From contig CAZKQW010000005.1 in NCBI GenBank assembly GCA_964555055.1, positions 124,001-188,000 of the forward strand: a DNA stretch of 64,000 bases, read 5' to 3'. The notes under the pieces were generated by a model. The model was given only the letters and a program-made list of their open reading frames with translations, searched no databases and was not told where the DNA came from. Source of the stretch: GCA-016699445 sp964555055. Lineage in GTDB: Bacteria; UBA10199; JACPAL01; GCA-016699445. The position numbers were made by a program, and so were the translations under genes. Of this stretch, positions 50,542 through 59,504 are shown piece by piece (within the stretch, counting starts at the first letter, position 1; each line of letters opens with the position of its first letter).

Positions 50542-50724
50542 TTACTCGTTCTCCCGCCGCGCGCTCACGTCGCTCCCCTCTTCGGAATAGGAGACGGTGA
50601 CCACGACGGGTTGGCAACAGACATGGCAATCCTCCACGTATTCCACCGTCTCACCGCAGGGTTCCGGTTCTATGAAGAAGGCTTCGCCGCAATAAGGACA
50701 CGGAACGGAAATGGACTCGTTCAT
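50542..50724 (-). CDS. CPXCG motif small cysteine-rich protein
   Basis: A 60-residue protein with two zinc-knuckle-like pairs: VPCPYCGEAF and DCHVCCQPV, the pattern of the CPXCG cysteine-rich family. The acidic linker (EPEPCGETVEYVEDCHV) and the end (VSYSEEGS) also fit. Function unknown, probably zinc binding. Its start overlaps the stop of the methyltransferase gene by ATGA (50721-50724). Confidence 0.9.
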   Translation of the reverse strand: MNESISVPCPYCGEAFFIEPEPCGETVEYVEDCHVCCQPVVVTVSYSEEGSDVSARRENE

Positions 50725-51467
50725 TTGACGGCCCTTATCCTTAATCTCTTATAATCGGCAAACCACCCTCCATTCTTATGAAGAAGCGGCCGCGCCCGCT
50801 CCTCTACCCGACATAAGAGAGCGTTTTGTTCTTCGAGAGGCTTCCCTTCGAGGAGGAAGCCCCGGAACATCCGCACCCAGCTTCTCAAGCCTTCCTCCCC
50901 CTCCAAAGGCGTCGGTCGGTCGAAGTGGAAGGCATGCGTCACGCGGAACCCTTGGTCTTCCAAAAGGCTCGCGTACTCGCTAAGACTGGGAAAATAGTTC
51001 ACGAGGTTTTGGGGCGCCGCTTCGGCATCCGGAATCACCGCCGCGATAGCGGATAAGAGTGTCTCGACGTTCCCTTTCCCGCCGAATTCGACGACGAAAC
51101 GGCTACCGGGCTTCAAGGCGTCCCAAGCGCATGCGATGACTTTACGGGGTTCGCGCATCCAATGCAGAGCCGCATTGGAAAAAATCGCGTCGAAAGGTTC
51201 CGAAAAATGAAAATCCTGTCCGTCGCCGGTTTGAAAGGAAATGCCCGGAAAGCTTTGCTTGGCCTTCGCGATCATTTCGGGAGAACTATCGAGGCCTACG
51301 GCTTCGACACCCGCCGCCGCGATCTCGGCGGTCAAGGTCCCCGTTCCGCACCCTAAGTCTAAGACCCTTTCTCCGGCCTTGGGATCCAAAAGGCGGATCA
51401 AGTCTTTACCGTAATCGGAAACGAAATGATGTTTGTCGTCGTAAAGGTCGGGATTCCAAGAAGACAT
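50721..51467 (-). CDS. Class I SAM-dependent methyltransferase
   Basis: A 248-residue methyltransferase similar to trans-aconitate 2-methyltransferase: RVLDLGCGTGTLTAEIA, AVGLDSSPEMIAKAKQSFP, TGDGQDF and FDAIFSNAALHWM. The C-terminal half is a family-specific lid. ATG 51467 (MSSWNPDLYDDKHHFVSDYG) is chosen because AAGGAG precedes it; a start at 51494 would add nine residues. It is first in an operon with the CPXCG and possibly the DUF486 gene. The substrate is not certain. Confidence 0.9.
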   Translation of the reverse strand: MSSWNPDLYDDKHHFVSDYGKDLIRLLDPKAGERVLDLGCGTGTLTAEIAAAGVEAVGLDSSPEMIAKAKQSFPGISFQTGDGQDFHFSEPFDAIFSNAALHWMREPRKVIACAWDALKPGSRFVVEFGGKGNVETLLSAIAAVIPDAEAAPQNLVNYFPSLSEYASLLEDQGFRVTHAFHFDRPTPLEGEEGLRSWVRMFRGFLLEGKPLEEQNALLCRVEERARPLLHKNGGWFADYKRLRIRAVK

Positions 51468-51612
51468 GGCTCCTTCTATAAAGGAGCTCTCCAAAGCCGA
51501 TCAAGGGTTTCCGATGGGACCCGATATAGAAAAGTTGCGGGCTAATCCCTTTTCCCCCTCACCATTCTCCATGAAACCGTAAAGAGGATGGCGAAACGTC
51601 TCGGCTTGTTCT

Positions 51613-53130
51613 TTAGTAGAGCTTGATGGCGCCCTGGTGTTTCATCCGATCCGGACGGTGGGGGCGGTCGTTCCTCTGTGGACGATCGGGTCTCGACGGA
51701 CGCTCCGGACGTGGCCTGCTCTGCGGAGCGTCTTGACGAGGCCGGGGCGCTGGTGACGTGCGCGAAGCATCATGGCCGAAACCGATACCGGCGCTCGAGC
51801 CGTGAGGGTTCCTAGGACGAGACGGTGACCGATCGCTACGGGAAGCGGCGGAAGAAAATCCCCGCCCCCGGTCGCCGCCGGAGCGGTCTTTTCGGAAACG
51901 ATCGAAACGTCCGCGGCCGCCCGCGTTTCTTTCTCGCGGGAACCGCCTTTCCGACCTCTCTTCATCGCGAGGGGCCGGCGCCATCGCGGGCATCTGGGGC
52001 GCATTCGACAAATCCGGCACGGGCACGATCCTTAACGTCTTCCGGATCAAGCGTTCGATCTGGCGGATATTGCTCTTCTGGTCATGGGTGGCGAACGAGA
52101 TCGCCTTGCCCGTCTTGCCCGCGCGGCCCGTGCGGCCGATGCGGTGCACGTAATCCTCGACGTTCTCCGGCAAGTCGAAGTTCACGACGAGCTCGATGTT
52201 GCTGACGTCGATCCCTCGCGCGGCGATGTCGGTCGCGACGAGGATGCGGTACTTTCCGCTCTTGAAGCCAGCCAACGCTTCCTTGCGCTGATTAAGCGAC
52301 CGGTCCGCGTGGATCTCGGACGCGTGGTGGCCGACACGGTTCAACATCTGGCAGATCTTCTTCGCTCCCCGCTTCGTGCGGGAGAAGACCAGGACGGGAC
52401 CCGTACATTGACGGATGACCGATTCCAGGACGATCATTTTCACGTCCCGATTTACGAAGATAATCTCTTGCTCGACCTTATCCGCCGTCGTCCCTGCGGG
52501 CGCGACTTCGATGCGCACGGGGAGCTTCATGTGGTTCGCGGCGATCTTCACGATGTCCGGAGGCATCGTCGCCGAGAAAAGAAGGGTCTGCTTTTCCTTA
52601 GGCACGTGCCTTAGGATCTCGTTGATCTGCGGGGCGAAGCCCATGTCGAGCATGCGGTCCGCTTCGTCCAACACGAGAATGCGCGTATCATCCAAACGGA
52701 TCGTCTTCTGCTCTAAATGGTCCATGACGCGCCCCGGAGTTCCAATGAGGATTCGGGGTTTCTCGCGCAAGGCCTTGAGCTGAAGGCCGAAACTCTCGCC
52801 CCCGATCAGCGTCGCCGTCTTCAAATTATGGTTTCTCGTGAAAGGAAGCAGGGCTTGCGCCACCTGCAAAGCGAGCTCGCGCGTCGGCAGCAATACGAGC
52901 GCCCTCCCCTGCATCGTCGACAGGCGCTGGATCATGGGTAACCCAAAAGCGAGAGTTTTGCCCGTGCCCGTCTGGGCGATTCCGATGAGATCCTTTCCTT
53001 CAATGGCGGCCGGAAGGGACTGGTGCTGAATGGGCGTCGGCGATTTGAACTGGAGTTTTTCGAGAGTGTTCAGCAAAGGAGCCGATAGCCCCAGCCCCTG
53101 AAACGTGGGCGTATTTTGGGTTTCTGTCAT
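51613..53130 (-). CDS. rhlE: DEAD-box RNA helicase, RhlE type
   Basis: Unwinds RNA in ribosome assembly or decay. The 505 residues contain the Q motif (FKSPTPIQHQSLPA), AQTGTGKT (52-59), PTRELALQ, GTPGRVMDHL, DEAD, SATMP, TDIAARGIDV and HRIGRTGR in order. From about residue 375 a long basic tail rich in Arg, Gly, Asp and Pro replaces a folded domain (RGRFDRFRKDRSGGDRGRGF), usual for RhlE. The tail resembles in style the disordered pair at 46900-48286. Confidence 0.95.
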   Translation of the reverse strand: MTETQNTPTFQGLGLSAPLLNTLEKLQFKSPTPIQHQSLPAAIEGKDLIGIAQTGTGKTLAFGLPMIQRLSTMQGRALVLLPTRELALQVAQALLPFTRNHNLKTATLIGGESFGLQLKALREKPRILIGTPGRVMDHLEQKTIRLDDTRILVLDEADRMLDMGFAPQINEILRHVPKEKQTLLFSATMPPDIVKIAANHMKLPVRIEVAPAGTTADKVEQEIIFVNRDVKMIVLESVIRQCTGPVLVFSRTKRGAKKICQMLNRVGHHASEIHADRSLNQRKEALAGFKSGKYRILVATDIAARGIDVSNIELVVNFDLPENVEDYVHRIGRTGRAGKTGKAISFATHDQKSNIRQIERLIRKTLRIVPVPDLSNAPQMPAMAPAPRDEERSERRFPRERNAGGRGRFDRFRKDRSGGDRGRGFSSAASRSDRSPSRPRNPHGSSAGIGFGHDASRTSPAPRPRQDAPQSRPRPERPSRPDRPQRNDRPHRPDRMKHQGAIKLY

Positions 53131-53315
53131 AGTGAGGACGGCTGCTAGGGGGTTTCCCCGCGGAGCACAAGGTTATAATGCTTTATTTTGGGGAATATCC
53201 AAGTCCGACTTTCGAATGCAGGGCGTAGGGTTTTCGGAGCCTTAATCAAAAAACCAACTTAGAATCGTGAAAAACATGAGATCTTTTTTGGCACCCTGGT
53301 TGCTCATAAATACTC

Positions 53316-53891
53316 ATGGAAAAACTTCAACAGCTCATCGAAAAAATGAGTCGAATCTATCCTATTTCTTTAAGAAGATTTCTCCGCATATCCCCCGTTT
53401 TGATAAAACAGCAGAGATTCACGAACGGTGAAAAAGTAGACGGTTCTTATGACATCGAGACGGGAGAAATCATGCTATGGGATCCGGATCTCAACGATGA
53501 AGAGGGTCTCATCCTCATCGTGGCTCACGAATGGGGACATAAGATTTACCATGAGTGGCTGACGGAGGATGAAATTAAGAGGTGGTTATATGCTCGTTCC
53601 ATGGAGTCGATCGATATGGGTTTATCTCAAAGCTATCCATCCACAAAAAGGCCCGAAGAGGAGTTCTGTACCCTTTTCAGCCTTGCCTCACTCGCGAAAT
53701 ACTGGGATAAGAATAATATGAAGGTCCAAGCCAAAAAGTTGATCCAAAAACTACGAAGGCACCTACCATCGACGACGCATCTCATCGAAAAGTGCATGAA
53801 CAATGATACGAAAAGCCACAAAAACTGTCGCAATATTACCCATAGGGAAGTCGAATCCCTAAAGAAGTGGATTCATAAAGTCATCGCCTGA
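53316..53891 (+). CDS. Predicted HEXXH zinc peptidase-like protein
   Basis: A 191-residue soluble protein with HEWGHK (about residues 70-75) in LIVAHEWGHKIYHEWL, the zinc peptidase HExxH motif. Possible third ligands are Glu in STKRPEEEFCTLFSL. Preceding DGSYDIETGEIMLWDPDLND resembles the beta-strand edge in minimal metallopeptidases (DUF955 or SprT-like), but no family can be named. The C-terminal part is Lys/His-rich. Its last 19 bases overlap the convergent acyltransferase gene. Confidence 0.65.
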   Translation: MEKLQQLIEKMSRIYPISLRRFLRISPVLIKQQRFTNGEKVDGSYDIETGEIMLWDPDLNDEEGLILIVAHEWGHKIYHEWLTEDEIKRWLYARSMESIDMGLSQSYPSTKRPEEEFCTLFSLASLAKYWDKNNMKVQAKKLIQKLRRHLPSTTHLIEKCMNNDTKSHKNCRNITHREVESLKKWIHKVIA

Positions 53892-54607
53892 GAGACCCTC
53901 TGCTCCGCTTGTTCGAAATTTTCCTGAGTCACGCAAATCGGCTCCCCATAAACCACGGTCAACGTCGTGAACGGGAGGGGGATGCGTTTGCGGTCCCACG
54001 TGTTCAACGTCAGGCAGGCCCCCGTCTCGATCCGCATCGGCACCACCGGCACGCCGGAGGCGAGGGCCAGATGCAGGACGCCTTTTTTCAGGACGCGCGG
54101 AGGCCCGGCGGGCCCGTCGGGATTGATGAAAGTCGAATAACCCGCCTTCAAATAATCCACCAACTGGGCGGCCGCTTCCTTGCCGCCATGGCCGGCGGAA
54201 CCTAAGATGACCTTCCGAATGCCAAGACTCCGCAAGAGCACATGGATCGACTTCATGAACCACAAGGGGTGGTTGATCCACGCGTGAGGGCGGTCGTGCC
54301 TCACGAAAACGGCGAAATAAGGCCCCAAGTGCGTGTGCCACGCCGCCAAAATATGGTTCGGAGAGGATTCCAAGTGCTCTAGGCCCACGAACCTCACGCG
54401 ACAGGTCGCATGCAGGCATCGCGAGAACGCGTATAGAAGCCAACCCATCGTGTAGGAGTAGGCGAGGTAAAAAGGCTTAAGCCAAAGGGGAATGTTGTCC
54501 ACGCGATAAGCCACACCGTTTCCTAGGCAGAGGAAACTTTTCACACAAGGGAAATTAGCAGGAGGTTTCCAACTTGATTGACCCATTGCCACTGGATACG
54601 GTACCAC
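53873..54607 (-). CDS. Lysophospholipid acyltransferase-like protein (DUF374)
   Basis: A 244-residue protein with the DUF374 pattern: an N-terminal membrane segment (YLAYSYTMGWLLYAFSR), ILAAWHTHLGPYFAVF, KVILGSAGHGGKEAAAQLVD and TFINPDGPAGPPRVLKKGVL. Similar to lipid A or lysophospholipid acyltransferases. The start is uncertain: ATG 54607 lies 6 bases from the hicA start on the other strand, and GTG 54514 with a weak RBS would give a more usual N-terminus. Confidence 0.85.
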   Translation of the reverse strand: MVPYPVAMGQSSWKPPANFPCVKSFLCLGNGVAYRVDNIPLWLKPFYLAYSYTMGWLLYAFSRCLHATCRVRFVGLEHLESSPNHILAAWHTHLGPYFAVFVRHDRPHAWINHPLWFMKSIHVLLRSLGIRKVILGSAGHGGKEAAAQLVDYLKAGYSTFINPDGPAGPPRVLKKGVLHLALASGVPVVPMRIETGACLTLNTWDRKRIPLPFTTLTVVYGEPICVTQENFEQAEQRVSQAMTL

Positions 54608-54613
54608 TTTTTT

Positions 54614-54853
54614 GTGGCTTCAATCGATAAGCTCGTATTAAAATTAAAAAACAAATCCTTAAAGAAGGCTGAGTTGGAGACTTTATTGGAAAGATTCGGG
54701 TTTAAAAAATTAAGGGGCAAAGGCTCTCACGAAGTGTGGGGAAATGACGAAATACCGGACCTCCATTTCGTCATCGCGACGCACTCGAAGGAAGTCCCCA
54801 GGTATCAATTAAAACAAATAGAAGTTTCACTGACGAAAAGAGGCTTATTATGA
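54614..54853 (+). CDS. hicA: HicA toxin
   Basis: A 79-residue mRNA interferase of the HicAB type II toxin-antitoxin family. ELETLLERFGFKKLRGKGSHEVW has the catalytic His in GSHEVW, and HFVIATHSKEVPRYQLKQI is the usual second half. GTG 54614 is taken as start because it gives the normal length; the RBS is weak. The stop is overlapped by the hicB ATG (54850). Confidence 0.85.
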   Translation: MASIDKLVLKLKNKSLKKAELETLLERFGFKKLRGKGSHEVWGNDEIPDLHFVIATHSKEVPRYQLKQIEVSLTKRGLL

Positions 54854-55182
54854 GAGAAAAATATCCTTATTTGATCAATATCTTTTGGTCCGCGGAAGAC
54901 CATTTATACATGGTGGAAGTCCCGGAGTTGGAAGGTTGCATCACTTTCGGCAAGACTCCCGAAGAAGCCGCCAAGAAATCGGTTGATGCAATCAAAAGCT
55001 GGATTCTAGCCGCAAAAAAAATGAAGCATCCCATCCCTGAGCCCGTAGTCATGAAAAAGGTCAGCGGAAAGTTCAATGTTCGGCTCTCAAAAACACTTCA
55101 TAAGAATTTGATCATTCGTGCCGCGCGCGAAGGCGTGAGCCTGAACTCGCTCATCTCCACGACATTGGCGCACGCGGTTTAA
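54850..55182 (+). CDS. hicB: HicB antitoxin
   Basis: A 110-residue antitoxin: the N-terminal partial RNase H fold (YLINIFWSAEDHLYMVEVPE, then LEGCITFGKTPEEAAKKSVD) neutralises HicA. The C-terminal ribbon-helix-helix (GKFNVRLSKTLHKNLIIRAA, then EGVSLNSLISTTLAHAV) binds the operator. Starts inside hicA's stop (ATGA). Its last 32 bases overlap the convergent P-type ATPase gene. Confidence 0.92.
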   Translation: MREKYPYLINIFWSAEDHLYMVEVPELEGCITFGKTPEEAAKKSVDAIKSWILAAKKMKHPIPEPVVMKKVSGKFNVRLSKTLHKNLIIRAAREGVSLNSLISTTLAHAV

Positions 55183-57130
55183 AGGATCTCAATCTCAACG
55201 CGTTTCCGACCACGGAAAGCGAACTCAAACTCATGGCGATGGAGGCTAGCATCGGGGACAAGGCGATCCCGAAAGCCGGGACGAGAAGGCCCGCGGCGAC
55301 GGGGATGCCCAAAAGATTATAGACGAAGGCGAAAAAGAGGTTCTGCTTGATGTTGCGCAGCGTCCTCTCGCTCAAGGACCGGGCCTTCACGAAACGCGTC
55401 AGGTTCCCTTTCAGTAGCGTCACCCCGGCGCTCTCGATCGCCACGTCTGTTCCGGTGCCCATCGCGATGCCCACGTCCGCTTGGGCGAGGGCGGGCGCGT
55501 CGTTGATCCCGTCTCCGATCATGGCGACGCGACGGCCTTGGGCTTGAAGCTCCCGGATGATCTCTAACTTCTCGTGGGGCAGCCGACCCGCGAAGACGCG
55601 GTCGATGGAGAGCCGCGAGGCGATTGCCCGCGCGGTCTCTTCCCGATCCCCCGTCACCATGACGATTTCCATGCGATCCCGGACGGCATCCAAAACCTCA
55701 AGTGCGTCGTCCCGGATCGGATCAGCGATGCCGAAGAGGCCCACGCATTTCCCTTTTCCCTCATGAATGACGGCCGCGTACACGACCGTTTGTCCTTTTT
55801 TCCGGAAAGCGTCGCCCCGGGCCGCGTCGATCGGGATGTTCCGGGACGCCAAGAGGGAAGCGTTACCCACCATCACTTCGGAAGCGCCGACTTTTCCCGC
55901 GACGCCCTGGCCCGTGAAGGACCGGAAATTCCCCACCGTCCCCAAAGGCAGCTTTTTCTCCAGCGCCGCTTCCACAATCGCCCGCGACAGAGGGTGCTCG
56001 CTCAGCGATTCGACGCTCGCCGCTAATGCCAAGACTTCCTCGGGATCGCGTCCTTCGTAAACCTCCAAGCCTACCAAACGAGGCTTCCCCAGCGTCAACG
56101 TCCCCGTCTTATCGACGACCAGCGTATCGGCTTTCGCCAAGGTTTCCACGGATTCGGAATTCTTGAACAAGACACCCAAACGCGCGCCGCGTCCGAGAGC
56201 CACCATCATCGACAGAGGCGTCGCCAAGCCTACGGCGCAAGGGCAAGCGATCATCAGCACGGAGACCGCATAGACGAGGGCTCGCGGCGACCCCGCGAAA
56301 AACCACGCGAGGAACGTGACGGCGGAAACGGCCGCGACGATCGGCACGAAGACGCGCGCCACACGGTCCGCCATCCTTTGGATGGGAGCATGGCTGGCCT
56401 GAGCGTCGGCCACCAGACGGACGATCCGCGAAAGCACCGTCCCTTCGCCCACGGCCGTGGCTTCCATGACGAAGGATCCCGAACCGTTCACAGTACCGCC
56501 CACGACGCGATCCCCGGGCGTCTTCGCGGCCGGGATCGGCTCTCCCGTCATGAGGGATTCGTCGACGGAGCTCTCGCCCTCGACGACCTGCCCGTCGACG
56601 GGGATCTTTTCGCCCGGCGCGATCCGCAACCGATCGCCGATCTTCACGAAGGCCAAGGGAATGAATTTCTCCTTGCCGTCCGGCAAAACCACTTTCGCGG
56701 CTTTGGGCGCCAAATCCAACAACGCCTTCATGGCTTGTTCGGTCTTCGCCCGGGCCTTGAGTTCCAGCATCTGTCCCAAGAGGACGAGGGTCACGATGGT
56801 GGAAGCCGCTTCGAAATACACGTCCGCATGAGCCTGGGAAGAGGTCCTCAAGGACACGAGGAACACCCATAAACTATAAGCGTACGTCACTCCGACGCCT
56901 AATGCGATCAGCGTGAACATGTTATAGGCGCCGCTCATGAGGGATTCCCAGCCTTTCCTGAAAAACGGCGCCCCGCCCCAGACCACCACGGGCGTGGCCA
57001 ACAGGAATTGGCCCCAAGGGGGAATCCACATCGCCATCGCCAAGATGAAAAGAGGCAGGGAAAAAAAACTGGAGACGACGAACTTCTTACGGAGCTCTAA
57101 GTACTCGGCGGGATCGCAACAAGAGGCCAT
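55151..57130 (-). CDS. P1B-type copper-transporting ATPase without metal-binding domain
   Basis: Pumps Cu(I) or Ag(I) across the inner membrane. The 659 residues show eight membrane helices, the ion site CPC (296-298) in ACPCAVGLATP, TGEP, phosphorylated Asp340 in DKTGT, SEHPLSRA with the nucleotide-binding HP pair, and MIGDGINDAPAL. The late-helix SxxS region (MSLSSLSVVGNALRLR) is of the CopA type. The N-terminal HMA or YHS domains are absent; only CC near the start (MASCCDPAEY) may bind metal. Transport direction is not certain. Confidence 0.92.
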   Translation of the reverse strand: MASCCDPAEYLELRKKFVVSSFFSLPLFILAMAMWIPPWGQFLLATPVVVWGGAPFFRKGWESLMSGAYNMFTLIALGVGVTYAYSLWVFLVSLRTSSQAHADVYFEAASTIVTLVLLGQMLELKARAKTEQAMKALLDLAPKAAKVVLPDGKEKFIPLAFVKIGDRLRIAPGEKIPVDGQVVEGESSVDESLMTGEPIPAAKTPGDRVVGGTVNGSGSFVMEATAVGEGTVLSRIVRLVADAQASHAPIQRMADRVARVFVPIVAAVSAVTFLAWFFAGSPRALVYAVSVLMIACPCAVGLATPLSMMVALGRGARLGVLFKNSESVETLAKADTLVVDKTGTLTLGKPRLVGLEVYEGRDPEEVLALAASVESLSEHPLSRAIVEAALEKKLPLGTVGNFRSFTGQGVAGKVGASEVMVGNASLLASRNIPIDAARGDAFRKKGQTVVYAAVIHEGKGKCVGLFGIADPIRDDALEVLDAVRDRMEIVMVTGDREETARAIASRLSIDRVFAGRLPHEKLEIIRELQAQGRRVAMIGDGINDAPALAQADVGIAMGTGTDVAIESAGVTLLKGNLTRFVKARSLSERTLRNIKQNLFFAFVYNLLGIPVAAGLLVPAFGIALSPMLASIAMSLSSLSVVGNALRLRSFKPRAPMSWR

Positions 57131-57192
57131 GCGTTGCGAGTAGACGAAAAGTTTGCCCTTGTCTGCCCCAAAAAAGGGGTTAGTGGGGATTC

Positions 57193-58500
57193 ATGCGCCT
57201 TTTCGTCGTATTTCCGATGATGGCAATGATGGCGTCCCTACTGGTGACGACTCCCGTCGCATCCGCCCTCGCGGAGACTCTCACCTGGGAGGATTGCCTT
57301 CGCGAAGCCGCGCGGGCCAATCCCGAACTCAAAGCCGCCTCCGAAAACCTCCGATCGGCACGCTTCCAGAAGAACGGCGCTTTCGCAGGATTCCTTCCCC
57401 AAATCTCGGGCAGCGGCAGCTACTCCCATAGCAACCGGTCCGGCACGAGCGTCGGGACTTTGGGCGGCACGCCCTTAGTCACGACGAGCACGGGACGCGA
57501 CCTCTACGCGCTCTCCGCCAACGCCCAACAAAATCTCTTCTCCGGCTTCCGCGATGTCGCGCGGGTGAAGGAAGGCAAGGCCAATGAGGACATCGCGCGC
57601 GCCGACCTTCGGGCGACGAAGGCCCGGATCAGCTTCGACTTGAAATCCGCCTTCTCCGACTTGCGGTACGCGCAGGATTCCCTCAAGCTCACGCGCGACA
57701 TTTTGAAGCGCCGCGGGGATAACCGAAACCTCGTCCAACTGCGCTTCGAAAGCGGCCGCGAGAATAAAGGCTCGCTCTCCCTCTCGAACGCCTATTGGCA
57801 GCAAGCCAAATTCGACTATCTCCAAGCGAGCCATGGTTTGGAGACGGCACGAACCCAGCTCGCCCGCGTCCTGGGCCGTCCGCAGACGAGCGAGATCCAA
57901 GTCGCCGGATCGATCCCTCTTTCCATTCCCCAAGAAGTGAGGGATATGGATGCCTTAGCGGCGGAGACTCCCGACTACCAACGCGCCGTCGGCCAGAAGA
58001 ACGTCGCCAAGGCGGGCGTGACATCGTCGTGGGCGAATTTCTTTCCGTCCCTCGACGCGACCGCTTCGGCGGGCCGTCAAGACGACCGGTGGTTCCCCGA
58101 GCAAAACCGTTGGACCGTGGGCGGCAGCGTGACGATCCCCTTCTTCAACGGCGGACAGCACTATTTCAACCTCCGGAGCGCCAAGGCGAAAGCCCTCGCC
58201 TCCGAGTACGAGAGGCAAAACGCGTCCCACACCGTCAAGACGACGCTCACGCGTTCCTACCGTGATTTCGTGGAGGCGGTGCAAAAACTCGAGACCGATC
58301 GGGCCTTCTTGGAAGCGGCGACGATCCGCGCCGAAATCGCCCGGAGCAAGTACGACAACGGCCTCATCTCGTTCGAGGACTGGGACATCATCGAGAACGA
58401 CCTCATTTCACGGCAAAAAACGTTTTTGCAGAGCGAACGCGCGCGCGTGACCTCGGAAGCGTCTTGGGAACAGTCCCAAGGCAAAGGAGCCATCCCATGA
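57193..58500 (+). CDS. TolC-family outer membrane efflux protein
   Basis: Outer membrane channel of a tripartite exporter. The 435-residue protein has a signal peptide (about 1-27, ending near ASALAE), the two duplicated TolC halves with long helices (EDIARADLRATKARISFDLK), and beta segments (VTIPFFNGGQHYFNLRSAKA). A start ATG 57193 has GTGGGGA before it. It overlaps the adaptor gene by ATGA at 58497, so it heads a TolC-MacA-MacB-like operon. Confidence 0.94.
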   Translation: MRLFVVFPMMAMMASLLVTTPVASALAETLTWEDCLREAARANPELKAASENLRSARFQKNGAFAGFLPQISGSGSYSHSNRSGTSVGTLGGTPLVTTSTGRDLYALSANAQQNLFSGFRDVARVKEGKANEDIARADLRATKARISFDLKSAFSDLRYAQDSLKLTRDILKRRGDNRNLVQLRFESGRENKGSLSLSNAYWQQAKFDYLQASHGLETARTQLARVLGRPQTSEIQVAGSIPLSIPQEVRDMDALAAETPDYQRAVGQKNVAKAGVTSSWANFFPSLDATASAGRQDDRWFPEQNRWTVGGSVTIPFFNGGQHYFNLRSAKAKALASEYERQNASHTVKTTLTRSYRDFVEAVQKLETDRAFLEAATIRAEIARSKYDNGLISFEDWDIIENDLISRQKTFLQSERARVTSEASWEQSQGKGAIP

Positions 58501-59501
58501 ACGAGACGGTCGGAAGAATGATGGGGAAGAAAGCGTTTTGGGCGGCGCTGTCTCTCGGCGCTCTCGTCATCGGACTCGTTTTTTGGAAAAGCTGCGGTCG
58601 TGAAAGGCCGACGTTCAAGGAAGTTTCCGTCTCCCGGGGGGATCTTCGCGTCGTCATCACCGCGACCGGCACCGTCGCTCCTGAAAACCGCCTCGAGATT
58701 AAGCCGCCCATCGCGGGGCGCGTGGAAGACGTGAAAGTGAAGGAAGGCGAAGCCGTCAAGAAGGGGCAAGTGCTCGCGTGGATGAGCTCTTCGGAGCGCG
58801 CCGCCCTTCTGGACGCCGCCCAAGCGCGCGGTCCGGGCGAGCTCAAGCGGTGGCGGGAGTTCTACCGGCCGACGCCGATCCTGGCGCCCATCGACGGCAC
58901 CGTCATCTTGAGGAACGTCGAACCCGGACAAAGCTTCACGACGCAGGATCCGATCCTCGTCCTCTCCGACCGCTTGACCGTCAAAGCCCAAGTGGACGAG
59001 ACCGACATCGGGAACGTCCGCCTCGAACAAAACGCCCTCCTCTCCCTCGACGCCTACCCAAAACAATCCTTCTCCGGCCACGTCGATCAGATCGCCTTCG
59101 ACGCCACGACCGTCAGCAACGTGACCACCTACGTCGTCGACGTGTTGCCCGAAAACCCGCCCGACTTCCTGCGCAGCGGCATGACGGCCAGCGTGAATTT
59201 CGAGATCGCGTCGCGCACGGACGTCTTGCGCCTACCGACGGAAGCCGCGAGGCGCGGCCCGGGAGCTGACGCGGGAGCCACCGTCCTCGTCCGCGGCGAG
59301 AACGGGAAACCGTTCCCGCGGGAGATCACGTTGGGGATCGACGACGGCCAATATGTGGAAATCGTTTCCGGCCTCCGGGAGGACGACGTCGTTTTGATCC
59401 CCCAAAAGAAGCCGAAATCGGCGGCCAAAACCAACAATCCTTTTTCGCCCGTGAGGCCGGGGGGCCAAGGCCAACGGGGAGGTTCCCGGAGAGGCTCTTA
59501 A
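58497..59501 (+). CDS. Periplasmic adaptor (MacA/HlyD family), short hairpin
   Basis: A 334-residue membrane-fusion protein linking the MacB-like transporter to the outer membrane channel. One N-terminal membrane anchor (ALSLGALVIGLVFW), the first half lipoyl domain (IAGRVEDVKVKEGEAVKKGQ), an unusually short helical piece (SSERAALLDAAQARGPGELK), then IDGTVILRNVEPGQSF and the beta-barrel. In MacA the helical hairpin is about 100 residues; here only about 30 remain. The C-terminus is Gly/Arg-rich. ATG 58497 is set by the overlap with the channel gene. Confidence 0.9.
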   Translation: MNETVGRMMGKKAFWAALSLGALVIGLVFWKSCGRERPTFKEVSVSRGDLRVVITATGTVAPENRLEIKPPIAGRVEDVKVKEGEAVKKGQVLAWMSSSERAALLDAAQARGPGELKRWREFYRPTPILAPIDGTVILRNVEPGQSFTTQDPILVLSDRLTVKAQVDETDIGNVRLEQNALLSLDAYPKQSFSGHVDQIAFDATTVSNVTTYVVDVLPENPPDFLRSGMTASVNFEIASRTDVLRLPTEAARRGPGADAGATVLVRGENGKPFPREITLGIDDGQYVEIVSGLREDDVVLIPQKKPKSAAKTNNPFSPVRPGGQGQRGGSRRGS

Positions 59502-59504
59502 ACC

